From contig CAIUMP010000001.1 in NCBI GenBank assembly GCA_903900335.1, forward strand, positions 1 to 64,000: a DNA stretch of 64,000 nucleotides. The letters run 5' to 3'. This document shows positions 18,662 to 26,629 of the stretch, piece after piece. Both the position numbers and the translations under genes were made by a program. This DNA comes from an uncultured Ignavibacteriota bacterium. GTDB lineage: Bacteria > Bacteroidota > Ignavibacteria > Palsa-1295. How positions within the stretch are numbered: the stretch's first letter is position 1; every line of letters begins with the position of its first letter. Under the pieces are notes generated by a model that was not told the origin of the DNA, made no database searches, and saw nothing but the letters and a program-made list of their open reading frames with translations.

Positions 18662-19390
18662 TTGAGCACAATTTTAAAAGCCACCGGACTTACAAAACGC
18701 TTCCCCGTTGCGGGACGAGCGGACGTCGAAGTCTTTTCGAATCTCTCGCTCATGCTGAATGAGGGCGAGCTTGCTACGCTTATCGGCCCCAGTGGGTCAG
18801 GAAAGAGTACGCTGCTCCACCTGCTGGGGACCCTCGATAAGCCAACCTCTGGAGAGATCCTGATCGAAGGGCAGAACGTCGCCAAGATGAATGACAAGGA
18901 TGTCTCCGCGTTTCGAAATCGGCGCATCGGCTTCATCTTCCAATTCCATCACCTGCTGCCGGAGTTTACCGCGCTCGAAAATGTTGCAATGCCAGCGATG
19001 ATCGCGGGGCAAACGTTCAAGGACGTGGAAGCCAGAGCGACCGAATTGCTTACCGATGTGGGATTAGGCGAACGCCTTGACCATCGGCCAGCGATGTTGA
19101 GCGGCGGCGAGGCCCAGCGCGTGGCCGTGGCGCGGGCATTCCTTATGCGGCCAGCGCTTATCCTTGCCGATGAACCAACCGGGAATCTGGATTCGAGGAA
19201 TAGTGAGATACTCTTCACGATCATTCTGAACTTGTCCCGTAAGCATTCCCAGACCTTCCTCATCGCCACTCATAATCTTGATCTGGCCAAGGAATCCGAC
19301 CGTATTCTACATTTGGAGCGTGGCGTGCTTCAGGAATCCGGTGGGCAGAAGTTGGACGGAGCGGAACGAGAAGATTCAGCCCAAAGTTAA
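18662..19390 (+). CDS. lolD: LolD-type ABC transporter ATPase
   Basis: 242 residues from TTG 18662. All ABC motifs are present: Walker A GPSGSGKST at about 42-50, Q-loop in FIFQFHHLLPEFTA, signature LSGGEAQRVAVARAF and Walker B LILADEPTGNLD, followed by the H-loop in LIATHNLDLA. The HHLLPEFTALENV block is characteristic of LolD and MacB/FtsE-like ATPases. It should power the LolC/E-type permease upstream. The C-terminus carries a short extra acidic tail, and a palindrome spans the stop codon. Confidence 0.9.
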   Translation: MSTILKATGLTKRFPVAGRADVEVFSNLSLMLNEGELATLIGPSGSGKSTLLHLLGTLDKPTSGEILIEGQNVAKMNDKDVSAFRNRRIGFIFQFHHLLPEFTALENVAMPAMIAGQTFKDVEARATELLTDVGLGERLDHRPAMLSGGEAQRVAVARAFLMRPALILADEPTGNLDSRNSEILFTIILNLSRKHSQTFLIATHNLDLAKESDRILHLERGVLQESGGQKLDGAEREDSAQS

Positions 19391-19397
19391 CTTTGGG
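19380..19397. repeat. 18-bp perfect palindrome over the lolD stop codon
   Basis: cccaaagttaactttggg is its own reverse complement and includes the lolD TAA. It lacks a T-run, so it is not an ordinary terminator; it may be an mRNA end-stabilising hairpin or chance. Confidence 0.4.
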
Positions 19398-19402
19398 TCA
19401 AT

Positions 19403-19783
19403 TTGAACGGATCAACCAAAACAACTATTTCGACCGTGGCCACCACAGCACCTACTCGTCCAGTCCGCACCGCTCCCCGTCAGACTCCTACACGTCAGAC
19501 ACCCGTCGCGGCACGCGAACGAAGCTCCGCAACTTCAGCGGTAAAGCCATTCAACATGCCGTTCGATGCGAAGAATATTCGCATCATCCTTCTTGGCGTT
19601 GTGATCATCGCGCTCGGGTACTTCTTGATGTACGTTAGCCCGGTGATGAGCGATATGGCACTGACCGTAAGCCCGATCATTCTCCTTATTGGTTATTGCA
19701 TCGTCGTGCCAATGGGCATCATGGCAGGAAGCAAGACCTTCCGCAGCACCGCTCCTGCGACGGAGCCGCCTGCTGCAAGTTGA
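19403..19783 (+). CDS. DUF3098-like two-TM membrane protein
   Basis: 126 residues from TTG 19403. The first 50 residues are Thr/Arg/Pro-rich and probably disordered, and MPFDAKNIRIIL (ATG 19556) is a possible alternative start. The C-terminal half has two TM helices (about residues 58-78 and 86-108, LTVSPIILLIGYCIVVPMGI), matching the layout of DUF3098 proteins common in Bacteroidota. It follows lolD by 12 bases and is likely co-transcribed. Function unknown. Confidence 0.55.
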   Translation: MNGSTKTTISTVATTAPTRPVRTAPRQTPTRQTPVAARERSSATSAVKPFNMPFDAKNIRIILLGVVIIALGYFLMYVSPVMSDMALTVSPIILLIGYCIVVPMGIMAGSKTFRSTAPATEPPAAS

Positions 19784-19810
19784 GCGTTTTGGTTTTAGCG
19801 GGGTGCGCTG

Positions 19811-20329
19811 TTAGCTCGCCCCGTATTCTGCAAGGAGGGTAACCCTCATTTGACGAGTTGTGGTATCTATCTTCCGGACTTCCCCACCGGCGTTTGTTAC
19901 AAGGTGCTCTGCCCCTTTTAAGTCCAGCACAAACACATCCCCTGCTGGCATCTCCATTACATCTCGGACAGATCCAATTGCCTCGCCTGTCTCGTCATCG
20001 ACGACGGTCATTCCAATGACCTGATCGAAGTAGGCGCGCCCATTGGGTAGCGGCGGACGCTCACTTTCCGGAATCACCAACTCGTGATTGCGCAGAAGGT
20101 CGGCTGCATCCATGTCGTCGCAACCAGCGAGCTTTAGGAGCACTCCACGCGCTGTCAGCCGCGCGGATTCGACGGTACGCGGCTCCACTTCACCCTTTCG
20201 GTTTCGAACGAGCACCCGTTCAAGATCCAGGAATCGCTCGTCGTCGTGCGTGAATGTCTTGATGGCAACTTCTCCGGCGACTCCGTGCGGCTTGAGGATG
20301 GTACCAATGAGGACGTAATCTTCGGTCAT
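19811..20329 (-). CDS. rimM: 16S rRNA processing protein RimM
   Basis: 172 residues from ATG 20329 (MTEDYVLIGTILKPHG). The frame continues upstream to 20368 only through the rpsP terminator hairpin. The N-terminal RimM barrel (LIGTILKPHGVAGEVAIKTF) is followed by the PRC-like barrel with AYFDQVIGMTVVDDETGEAIGSV and DVFVLDLKGAEHLV. RimM helps mature the 30S head with S19. It follows rpsP as in many bacteria, but trmD and rplS do not follow. Confidence 0.93.
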   Translation of the reverse strand: MTEDYVLIGTILKPHGVAGEVAIKTFTHDDERFLDLERVLVRNRKGEVEPRTVESARLTARGVLLKLAGCDDMDAADLLRNHELVIPESERPPLPNGRAYFDQVIGMTVVDDETGEAIGSVRDVMEMPAGDVFVLDLKGAEHLVTNAGGEVRKIDTTTRQMRVTLLAEYGAS

Positions 20330-20346
20330 ACTTCTAAAAAAATGAA

Positions 20347-20376
20347 AGACCCTGAAGCCATGCGGCATCAGGGTCT
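20347..20376 (-). terminator. Terminator/attenuator between rpsP and rimM
   Basis: A 9-bp stem (agaccctga/tcagggtct) with a further internal GCC/GGC pair, followed on the minus strand by TTCATTTTTTT. It lies 42 bases after rpsP and 17 before rimM, so rimM may be expressed by read-through or from its own promoter. Confidence 0.75.
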
Positions 20377-20418
20377 CAAAAGAACTGAAATCCGCTCTTG
20401 TACGTAGAGCGATTCGTA

Positions 20419-20967
20419 TTAGCCTTCGACGGCAGGAGCTTCTGCCTCGGCGGCAGGTGCATCCGCAGCGGCGGCCTCGGCTGCATCGGCAGCGGCCTTG
20501 GCGGCGACTTCCGCAGCAGCGGCGTCAGCGGCTGCCTGAAGTGCAGCGGCGGCGGCATCATCAGCGGCCTTCTTTTCAGCGGCTAACTTGCGCTTGGCCT
20601 CTTCCTTTGCGCGGGTCTTGGCATCGGCGGCACCGGCCTGACGGGCCTCCTTCTGAGTTTTCCATGTTGAGAAGATCTCGGCAGCGCGCGCTGGTTCGAT
20701 CTTCTTCTTTTCGAGATGCCACTTGAGGAGTACGCCCTCACCAGAAAGCAGCGAACGAACGGTATCCGACGGCTGCGCGCCAGTCTTCAACCAATACATG
20801 ATGCGGTCTTCCTTCAGTGTGACCTTCTGTCCCGGCTCGTTCGATGGGCGGTACTGACCGAGCGCTTCGATGAAGCGGCCGTCGCGGCGGGAGCGGCTGT
20901 CGGCGGCGATGATCTTATAAATGGGGACTTTCTTGCGTCCCTGGCGTGCAAGGCGTATCTTAACCAT
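20419..20967 (-). CDS. rpsP: 30S ribosomal protein S16 with long Ala-rich tail
   Basis: 182 residues. The first 85 are canonical S16 ([24 protein letters not shown], then [17 protein letters not shown]). The remaining near-100 residues are Lys/Glu then almost pure Ala with Asp and Glu, predicted to be a long helix. Long low-complexity tails on S16 are seen in Bacteroidota relatives, so this is probably not an assembly artefact. The gene lies between ffh and rimM on the same strand. Confidence 0.95.
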   Translation of the reverse strand: MVKIRLARQGRKKVPIYKIIAADSRSRRDGRFIEALGQYRPSNEPGQKVTLKEDRIMYWLKTGAQPSDTVRSLLSGEGVLLKWHLEKKKIEPARAAEIFSTWKTQKEARQAGAADAKTRAKEEAKRKLAAEKKAADDAAAAALQAAADAAAAEVAAKAAADAAEAAAADAPAAEAEAPAVEG

Positions 20968-21162
20968 GGTTCTTATCGCTTGTAATAGCGGTCGCTATCC
21001 CAAAATTGGGCAATACGACCGAAAATGGAAGTATTTCGGAGGAAGTCTGCCGGGCCAATACCACGAAGGGCCTTCGCAGAGTCTCCGAGTGAGGCGCTGT
21101 AAACAAAAATGGGGTGGAATGGCTCCCGGAATCGGTGTCTTGGATGCTGGTCCGGAAGAGGC

Positions 21163-22512
21163 TTATTCCTCTACTTCCGGCAGCTTCGCATTCATGAGAT
21201 TCTTCACTTCCTTCGTCATTTTGCCACGGGAGAGCTTCTTCATCATCTTCTGCATCTCGCCGAATTGCTTGACGAGGCGATTGACCTCTTGCACACTTGT
21301 GCCGGATCCGATGGCAATGCGTGCGCGGCGGGAGCCACTTAGGATGTGGGGATAGTGACGTTCTTCCTTCGTCATCGAGTGCACGATGGCTTCGATATGC
21401 GTAAAGGAGTTCTCGTTGATATTCGCCTCGGCAAGCATGGACTGATTCACTCCGGGTATCATGCCGAGCAAATCTTTGAGCGAGCCCATCTTTTTGATGT
21501 GGCCGAGCTGCACAAGGAAGTCATCGAAGGTGAACTCGTTCTTGCGTATCTTCTCTTCGACCTTCTGCGCCTCCTCTGCTGACATCTGCGCTTCGGCGCG
21601 CTCGACAAGCGAGATCACGTCGCCCATGCCGAGGATTCGCGAGGCCATGCGATCCGGGTAGAATGGCTCGATGGCGTCGAGCTTCTCACCCGTGGAGACG
21701 AACTTGATCGGCTCAGCAACGATAGAGCGGATGGAGAGCGCCGCGCCGCCGCGAGCATCACCATCGAGCTTTGTCAGGACGATACCGTCAAATTTAAGGC
21801 GGTCATGGAACGCCTTGGCAGTATTGACCGCATCCTGTCCGGTCATCGCATCGCAGACGAACAGGATCTCGTGCGGCTTGACGCTGGACTTGATGTTCGC
21901 GACCTCTTGCATCATCACCTCATCGATCGTGAGGCGACCGGCGGTATCAATGATGACCGTTTCGTAGGCTTGCTCGCGAGCATATTTCACGCCCTGCTCC
22001 GCGATCTTTACGGCGTTCTTTTCACCCTCGATAGTGAAGACCGGCACATCTATCTGTTGGCCGAGCAAACGTAATTGCTCGATAGCTGCCGGACGATAAA
22101 TATCACCTGCGATGAGGAGCGGCTTGCGATTCTTGCCTTTGAGGAGATTGGCGAGCTTGGCAGTGAAGGTCGTCTTTCCAGAACCCTGCAGACCGCAGAC
22201 CATAATGATCGTGGGCAGGACATTGGAGTGCGCAATGTCGGCGGATGCGCCACCCATCATCTCTACAAGCTCATCATAGAGGATCTTGACGAACTGCTGC
22301 TCAGGGTGAATGGACTTCAGTACATCCGCGCCGAGCGCCTTGGCCTGCACGTCGTCCACGAATTTCTTCGCGACCTTATAGTTAACGTCCGCATCCAGCA
22401 AGGTGCGGCGAATATCGCGGACGATGTCTGTTACGTTGCTTTCTGTTAGGCGCGCCTGACCGCGGATCTTCTTATAGACGTCCTCAAAACGCGAACTGAG
22501 ACTTTCAAACAT
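21163..22512 (-). CDS. ffh: Signal recognition particle GTPase Ffh
   Basis: 449 residues with the three Ffh parts: N-domain, G-domain and M-domain. GTPase motifs include GLQGSGKTTFTAKLA (G1), IDTAGR (G3), TKLDGDARGG (G4) and the insertion-box region between. The M-domain ends with SGSRRARIAIGSGTSVQEVNRL, which binds the SRP RNA. It targets nascent membrane and secreted proteins to the translocon. A 195-bp gap separates it from rpsP; I could not identify the 4.5S RNA there. Confidence 0.97.
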   Translation of the reverse strand: MFESLSSRFEDVYKKIRGQARLTESNVTDIVRDIRRTLLDADVNYKVAKKFVDDVQAKALGADVLKSIHPEQQFVKILYDELVEMMGGASADIAHSNVLPTIIMVCGLQGSGKTTFTAKLANLLKGKNRKPLLIAGDIYRPAAIEQLRLLGQQIDVPVFTIEGEKNAVKIAEQGVKYAREQAYETVIIDTAGRLTIDEVMMQEVANIKSSVKPHEILFVCDAMTGQDAVNTAKAFHDRLKFDGIVLTKLDGDARGGAALSIRSIVAEPIKFVSTGEKLDAIEPFYPDRMASRILGMGDVISLVERAEAQMSAEEAQKVEEKIRKNEFTFDDFLVQLGHIKKMGSLKDLLGMIPGVNQSMLAEANINENSFTHIEAIVHSMTKEERHYPHILSGSRRARIAIGSGTSVQEVNRLVKQFGEMQKMMKKLSRGKMTKEVKNLMNAKLPEVEE

Positions 22513-22653
22513 GCACTAAATATTGGATAATGTGACCGATTTCTGCGGTAGAAGGCCGAAAACAAGGGAGTTGCAACGTTCGTGCCGTTCGTAAATTCGA
22601 GTTGGTCATGCATTTGCATAGCAACCTGGTTCTACTAACTCAATTGCGAACTT

Positions 22654-22887
22654 ATGCGAACATTTTTACTTCTCGTTACTCTCAGTGCTATCATCAGTGG
22701 TTGCACCAAGCAATCCGACAACCAGGTTATCGACTCCACGACCACGACGATCACAAGTTCTAACTCCTCCAACCAATACACCCAACCACAGCCACCACCT
22801 CAGACTCCCCCGCTGCCGCCGATGCCAACGCCTCCTTCTCCACGACCGGATACACTGGCTTCGCCCGACTCCACGCTGCCCCATTAA
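22654..22887 (+). CDS. Small Pro-rich lipoprotein
   Basis: 77 residues. A signal of 15 residues ends in the lipobox IISGC (Cys at 17). The mature part is short and low-complexity: Ser/Thr/Asn, then PQPPPQTPPLPPMPTPPSP, suggesting an extended wall- or membrane-spanning tether. Its last four bases overlap the convergent thiamine pyrophosphokinase gene. Function unknown. Confidence 0.6.
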   Translation: MRTFLLLVTLSAIISGCTKQSDNQVIDSTTTTITSSNSSNQYTQPQPPPQTPPLPPMPTPPSPRPDTLASPDSTLPH

Positions 22888-23561
22888 GCACCGTTTTGCT
22901 CTGTCGCGGAGTGGATCGATACCAGGAGCGCACCGCCAGTGATCGTCACGGTGGCTGGTGCGCCAGTCGTGACATTGCTGAGGCCCTCTCGCATGCCAGC
23001 GCGCAGGGACTCTGTGTTCAAGGGGTACAATAGGTTGGAAGTAGTGATGCCATCTGCCGCTCCGAATGGGGTAAGGGAGATTGTTGTACCAAGCGGGGAA
23101 TCGAAACTGATCGTGCCGTGGTGGCTTGTCAAAAATTGATGACGTGCATAGCGATCATACGCGACGATGCTTTTGAACAGGTCTGAATGACGGAGCATCA
23201 CACTAAGGTTGCTGAGCGTGTGATCAAGCCGCCCCCCGGTCATCCCGAGCACCACCACCTCGGTCCCTGCGGGATTCATTAGCGACAAGAGAACTTTCTC
23301 GAAGTCATTGTGCCCTTGCTCGGCGATGTTGAGGATCGTGCAACACCGTCCCCGATAGTATTCCAATGTCTTCGGTGAGATGGAATCGAGATCGCCGATG
23401 ATAGAATCGATCTCAAGTTTGAGTCTGTATGCATGTTCGGCACCACTATCGGCACAGACAATGCTCGATGCCGCGCGTGCAAGTTCGAGCACTTGAGTGT
23501 CGAGCATGAGCTCGCCTGCAAGGAACAAGAGTGTGAACGGTGTCGCGGGCGGCAAATGCAT
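22884..23561 (-). CDS. thiN: Thiamine pyrophosphokinase
   Basis: 225 residues matching the TPK fold. VCADSGAEHAYRLKLEIDSIIGDLDS holds the conserved ADSGA and GDLDS (metal and ATP binding), followed by QGHNDFEKVL and GMTGGRLDHTLSNL, the typical second TPK block. It transfers pyrophosphate from ATP to thiamine to give thiamine diphosphate. The C-terminal TPK vitamin-binding domain (SLTPFGAADGITTSNLLYPL) is also present. No thiamine biosynthesis genes lie nearby. Confidence 0.88.
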   Translation of the reverse strand: MHLPPATPFTLLFLAGELMLDTQVLELARAASSIVCADSGAEHAYRLKLEIDSIIGDLDSISPKTLEYYRGRCCTILNIAEQGHNDFEKVLLSLMNPAGTEVVVLGMTGGRLDHTLSNLSVMLRHSDLFKSIVAYDRYARHQFLTSHHGTISFDSPLGTTISLTPFGAADGITTSNLLYPLNTESLRAGMREGLSNVTTGAPATVTITGGALLVSIHSATEQNGA

Positions 23562-23562
23562 C

Positions 23563-25374
23563 CTATTGTAGAGCTGTCAAAAGTACGCGCTGTGTCACGC
23601 TTACACCCGCTTGTGAGATGCGAATAACGTACATGCCGGCTGCCGAAGCAGGAAGCGCGAGTTCGGAGGTTGATCCGGAAGATTCAACGTCGCGTTCTGC
23701 AATTGCAACCCCAAGAAGGTTCATTATCTGCACGCGATACGGCCGACCGGCCACAAGTCCCGAGACGATTATGCTGTTGTGCGACGTCGTCCGCAGTTGG
23801 AGCGCACGGTCGGAAGCAGTTTGCACTCCCATTGTTTGGAAGGAGATCCCCACCGTCGTGCTCTTCGATTTGTGAAGCTGCACTATGCCGCCAGAGGCCA
23901 ACGCTCTCCAAGCCCATCCTTCCAATCGCAGCTCACCGCTATCCGGCCACGCGACGAGCGATAGTGGGGTATTCCCTGCAACGACGCGCGAGGGTGGCTT
24001 CGGCATTCGCAGTAACTCTGTCGAATTGGAATCGAAGGTTGCGTAATTGATAGAGTCCGTTGAATACGTGACATTCGAGATGGTGGAGCTGCTTCGTAGA
24101 ATGTGCGGCATGTCCACCGGCGCGAGAATCGGATCGGAAGCCATTGCATCGAGATAATACCGCACGTAGTCTCCGTATCCATCCGTGTACCACACACTAT
24201 CGGTCGGATACCGATTCTTGCCGTCGCTATCGACCATATAGGTTGCCCAGTTGAGTTGTCGCACGGCGGCTGCCACTCGGCTGGTGTCCCCTGTTCGCTC
24301 TGCATAGAGCAACTCTGCGCTGGCAAAATCTGCAGTGTGGCTATTGCCTGGCACCATATAGACGGTCTGCTCGAAGATCGGGAAGACCCCGAGGTCGCTT
24401 ATGGACGAATCAGCGAAGCGCTCATACGTCTGATCCAGTATCATCCGCGCATGGCTCCGCCAATTGGAGTCGCTTGTCGGGTGCTGCAGGATGTATCGCA
24501 CAAATGCGCATGGGTTGATCTGCGTGTTCGACCAGCCTTCAACGTCTTCATAGAACGGTCCCCAGTCGTTGGTCTGTACCGGATAATCGAGGAGCCATTG
24601 CATAAGCAAGTCATTTGCGGTAGAATAATTCTCGTGGCTTCCGATCCCGAGCTCTATCAGTCCACTAAAGAGCCGCATGGTCCCAGCCCAATTAGTTGTG
24701 TAATTATCGAAGACTTCCCCATCGGAGGCCCGCACACGAAAGGGCAACGGAGAGTTCAACGAATCTCCGGGTGTTATGTGCGCAGAGAGTGTGTTGGCGA
24801 TGGCGGTTGCTGCGTCAAGATACTTCGAGTTGCCGGTTATCTTATATAAGGTGATCAACTCCGCTCCGAACGAACCCGCCTTATCCGGCTGTGTAAAGCC
24901 TGGGCCGGCAACAAGATCACCATCGTAGATAGCGAGCGGCGTCATGTTGCAAGGGTACGGAATACCAGGCCAGAGTGAAGATTGGTCACTGAGACTATTT
25001 TGCAGATAGGTGTCTGCAATGTACTGCATATTTTCGACGATCCGGCGATCACCTGTGTAAGCATAGAGCTTCGCCCATGATGACATCGCCATAGCGAATT
25101 GATCTCCACCAACGCCGTAATTAGTATATGATTCATCCCACACTCTGCTGACCATGTAGTTCTTCTGTCCGTCACAGCAGACCGGTAACTCGCGCCACCA
25201 ATCCCATACCTTGTGAAGATCAAAGTCGTACGTCGTTGCTGGGTCGTCTGAGTACCAGGGCAGGATCGCACCCTGTGCGTCCATTCTAATTGGATGATCA
25301 CCAAGCGTTTGTGCTGCGGCCGGAGCAGGCATAAGCGCAGAGACTCCGATAAGCAAAAGCCACACACGCAGCAT
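23563..25374 (-). CDS. Secreted six-hairpin glycosidase-like protein with T9SS sorting domain
   Basis: 603 residues from ATG 25374 (MLRVWLLLIGVSALMP), which gives a signal peptide ending PAAAQ; an upstream ATG at 25443 is possible. The central 420 residues contain repeated helices with aromatic turns (KNYMVSRVWDESYTNYGVGGD, YDGDLVAGPGFTQPDKAGSF, NNYTTNWAGTMRLFSGLIE-like), the look of an (alpha/alpha)6 barrel glycoside hydrolase or epimerase. I cannot place it in a numbered GH family. The C-terminus (NLLGVAIAERDV, AGMYVIRISQAG) is sorting-domain-like. It ends two bases before the TPK gene. Confidence 0.65.
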   Translation of the reverse strand: MLRVWLLLIGVSALMPAPAAAQTLGDHPIRMDAQGAILPWYSDDPATTYDFDLHKVWDWWRELPVCCDGQKNYMVSRVWDESYTNYGVGGDQFAMAMSSWAKLYAYTGDRRIVENMQYIADTYLQNSLSDQSSLWPGIPYPCNMTPLAIYDGDLVAGPGFTQPDKAGSFGAELITLYKITGNSKYLDAATAIANTLSAHITPGDSLNSPLPFRVRASDGEVFDNYTTNWAGTMRLFSGLIELGIGSHENYSTANDLLMQWLLDYPVQTNDWGPFYEDVEGWSNTQINPCAFVRYILQHPTSDSNWRSHARMILDQTYERFADSSISDLGVFPIFEQTVYMVPGNSHTADFASAELLYAERTGDTSRVAAAVRQLNWATYMVDSDGKNRYPTDSVWYTDGYGDYVRYYLDAMASDPILAPVDMPHILRSSSTISNVTYSTDSINYATFDSNSTELLRMPKPPSRVVAGNTPLSLVAWPDSGELRLEGWAWRALASGGIVQLHKSKSTTVGISFQTMGVQTASDRALQLRTTSHNSIIVSGLVAGRPYRVQIMNLLGVAIAERDVESSGSTSELALPASAAGMYVIRISQAGVSVTQRVLLTALQ

Positions 25375-25704
25375 GGCTACGCCGCGGGTGCACTGATGTC
25401 GAAGAGAGATGAGACGGAAAATCATCGGTAGAATAACAGGCATGATCTGAAATTGAATCGGCCTGTGAATGTGAAAATACGATATTGACGTGGGCCGCTT
25501 GTTCGTAGCGTGCGCTCCCATATTGTTAACCCCTATTCATTCGAATAATCACACGCGGCCTGTTATGCCGATGCTCGAGCGGAGTTTTACTAACGAGATC
25601 AGATTCGCCAGCCCATCGGGGTCGAGAAGGCACTCGCAAGGAATGGTCCGCCAGGGCGGACGCGCACTGATCTAACCAATTCATCACTTAATCGAACTAA
25701 CCGT

Positions 25705-26511
25705 ATGAGATCACAACGCTCCAACCGGACAACACCGCTCGCACTTTTTTCAGCAATGCTTGCCATAGTATTAGCTCCGATCTTTCTCACGGGCTGCAAC
25801 AGTCCGACGTCTGCCCCCGCCAGCGCGTCATCTTCGGCCCTTTCTACTGCAAGTTACGCCGGCGCCCTTTCGCTGACGGATTCGCTCCGTCCAACATTGG
25901 GTAACGGACTTTGTACACCTTCTCCATTTCTGTATCCTGCTGGATATTTGCAACAGCAACTTGGATTAACAGATAGTCAGACAACGGCGATCGAACGTGT
26001 GCAAGACTCCATGAAACTTGCATTCCGCACTGCTGTTCTTGCCCTCGGCAAGAACGGACGCCCGAACCCGGATTCAGTTCGTGCATTGGTACTGCAGTTC
26101 AAGACTGCGCTAGAGAACGCGATCTCTCCGCTGCTCACCGCTACGGAACTCGTCTCGCTGCAAACTCTTGCACCGCCGTTTGGTCCTGGTGACATGGGTC
26201 GGGGTGACCACGGCCGTCGGGGCCCGGATCATGATACAGTGATGCCGCCACCCGTACCCCCGAGCGACAGCACAGTGCTTGCAAAGCTAACGCAATTGCT
26301 AAGCTTGACGGATTCGCAGGTCGTTGCAGTGAAGTCCTTGCAGGATAGCCTTGCTGCGGATACCACATTGACACCTGATGGTCGTCACGACGCATTCCGC
26401 TATAAGTTATCGTTCATCCTTACGAGCAATCAGCTCGCGGTACTCGAGTCACAAGATCATCAGATCGGCCCAGGCCCAGGCGACCGCCGTCGTGGAGGAC
26501 GTCGCCGCTAA
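25705..26511 (+). CDS. Lipoprotein with two LTxxQ (Spy/CpxP-like) motifs
   Basis: 268 residues. The signal ends in the lipobox FLTGC (Cys31). Two repeats start with LGLTDSQTTAIERVQDSM and LSLTDSQVVAVKSLQDSL; LTDxQ heads the helical hairpin of Spy/CpxP-type envelope chaperones and of zinc-sensing LTxxQ proteins. The repeats are separated by a Gly/Asp/Arg/Pro-rich linker (MGRGDHGRRGPDHD) and the C-terminus is a poly-basic GGRRR. A stress-chaperone role is inference. A strong terminator follows. Confidence 0.6.
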   Translation: MRSQRSNRTTPLALFSAMLAIVLAPIFLTGCNSPTSAPASASSSALSTASYAGALSLTDSLRPTLGNGLCTPSPFLYPAGYLQQQLGLTDSQTTAIERVQDSMKLAFRTAVLALGKNGRPNPDSVRALVLQFKTALENAISPLLTATELVSLQTLAPPFGPGDMGRGDHGRRGPDHDTVMPPPVPPSDSTVLAKLTQLLSLTDSQVVAVKSLQDSLAADTTLTPDGRHDAFRYKLSFILTSNQLAVLESQDHQIGPGPGDRRRGGRRR

Positions 26512-26588
26512 GAACAAGTGTGGGGATAGGAACGGTGATAGCTCAAGGACAGAGCGGTCATCAGGAGTAGATGATCGTTCGTCCAATG

Positions 26589-26629
26589 GTGCAGGCTGCG
26601 GTAGATCCTACCCAGCCTGCACTTTTTTT
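26589..26629 (+). terminator. Strong terminator overlapping the end of the kinase gene
   Basis: A perfect 10-bp stem (gtgcaggctg/cagcctgcac) closed by a 14-nt loop, then seven Ts (26623-26629). It ends the LTxxQ lipoprotein gene, and the 3' stem arm and T-run encode the last codons of the convergent histidine kinase. Confidence 0.88.

Noticed and set aside
20968-21162. Possible SRP RNA gene beside ffh
   Set aside because: The conserved 4.5S tetraloop region could not be found in the gap on either strand.
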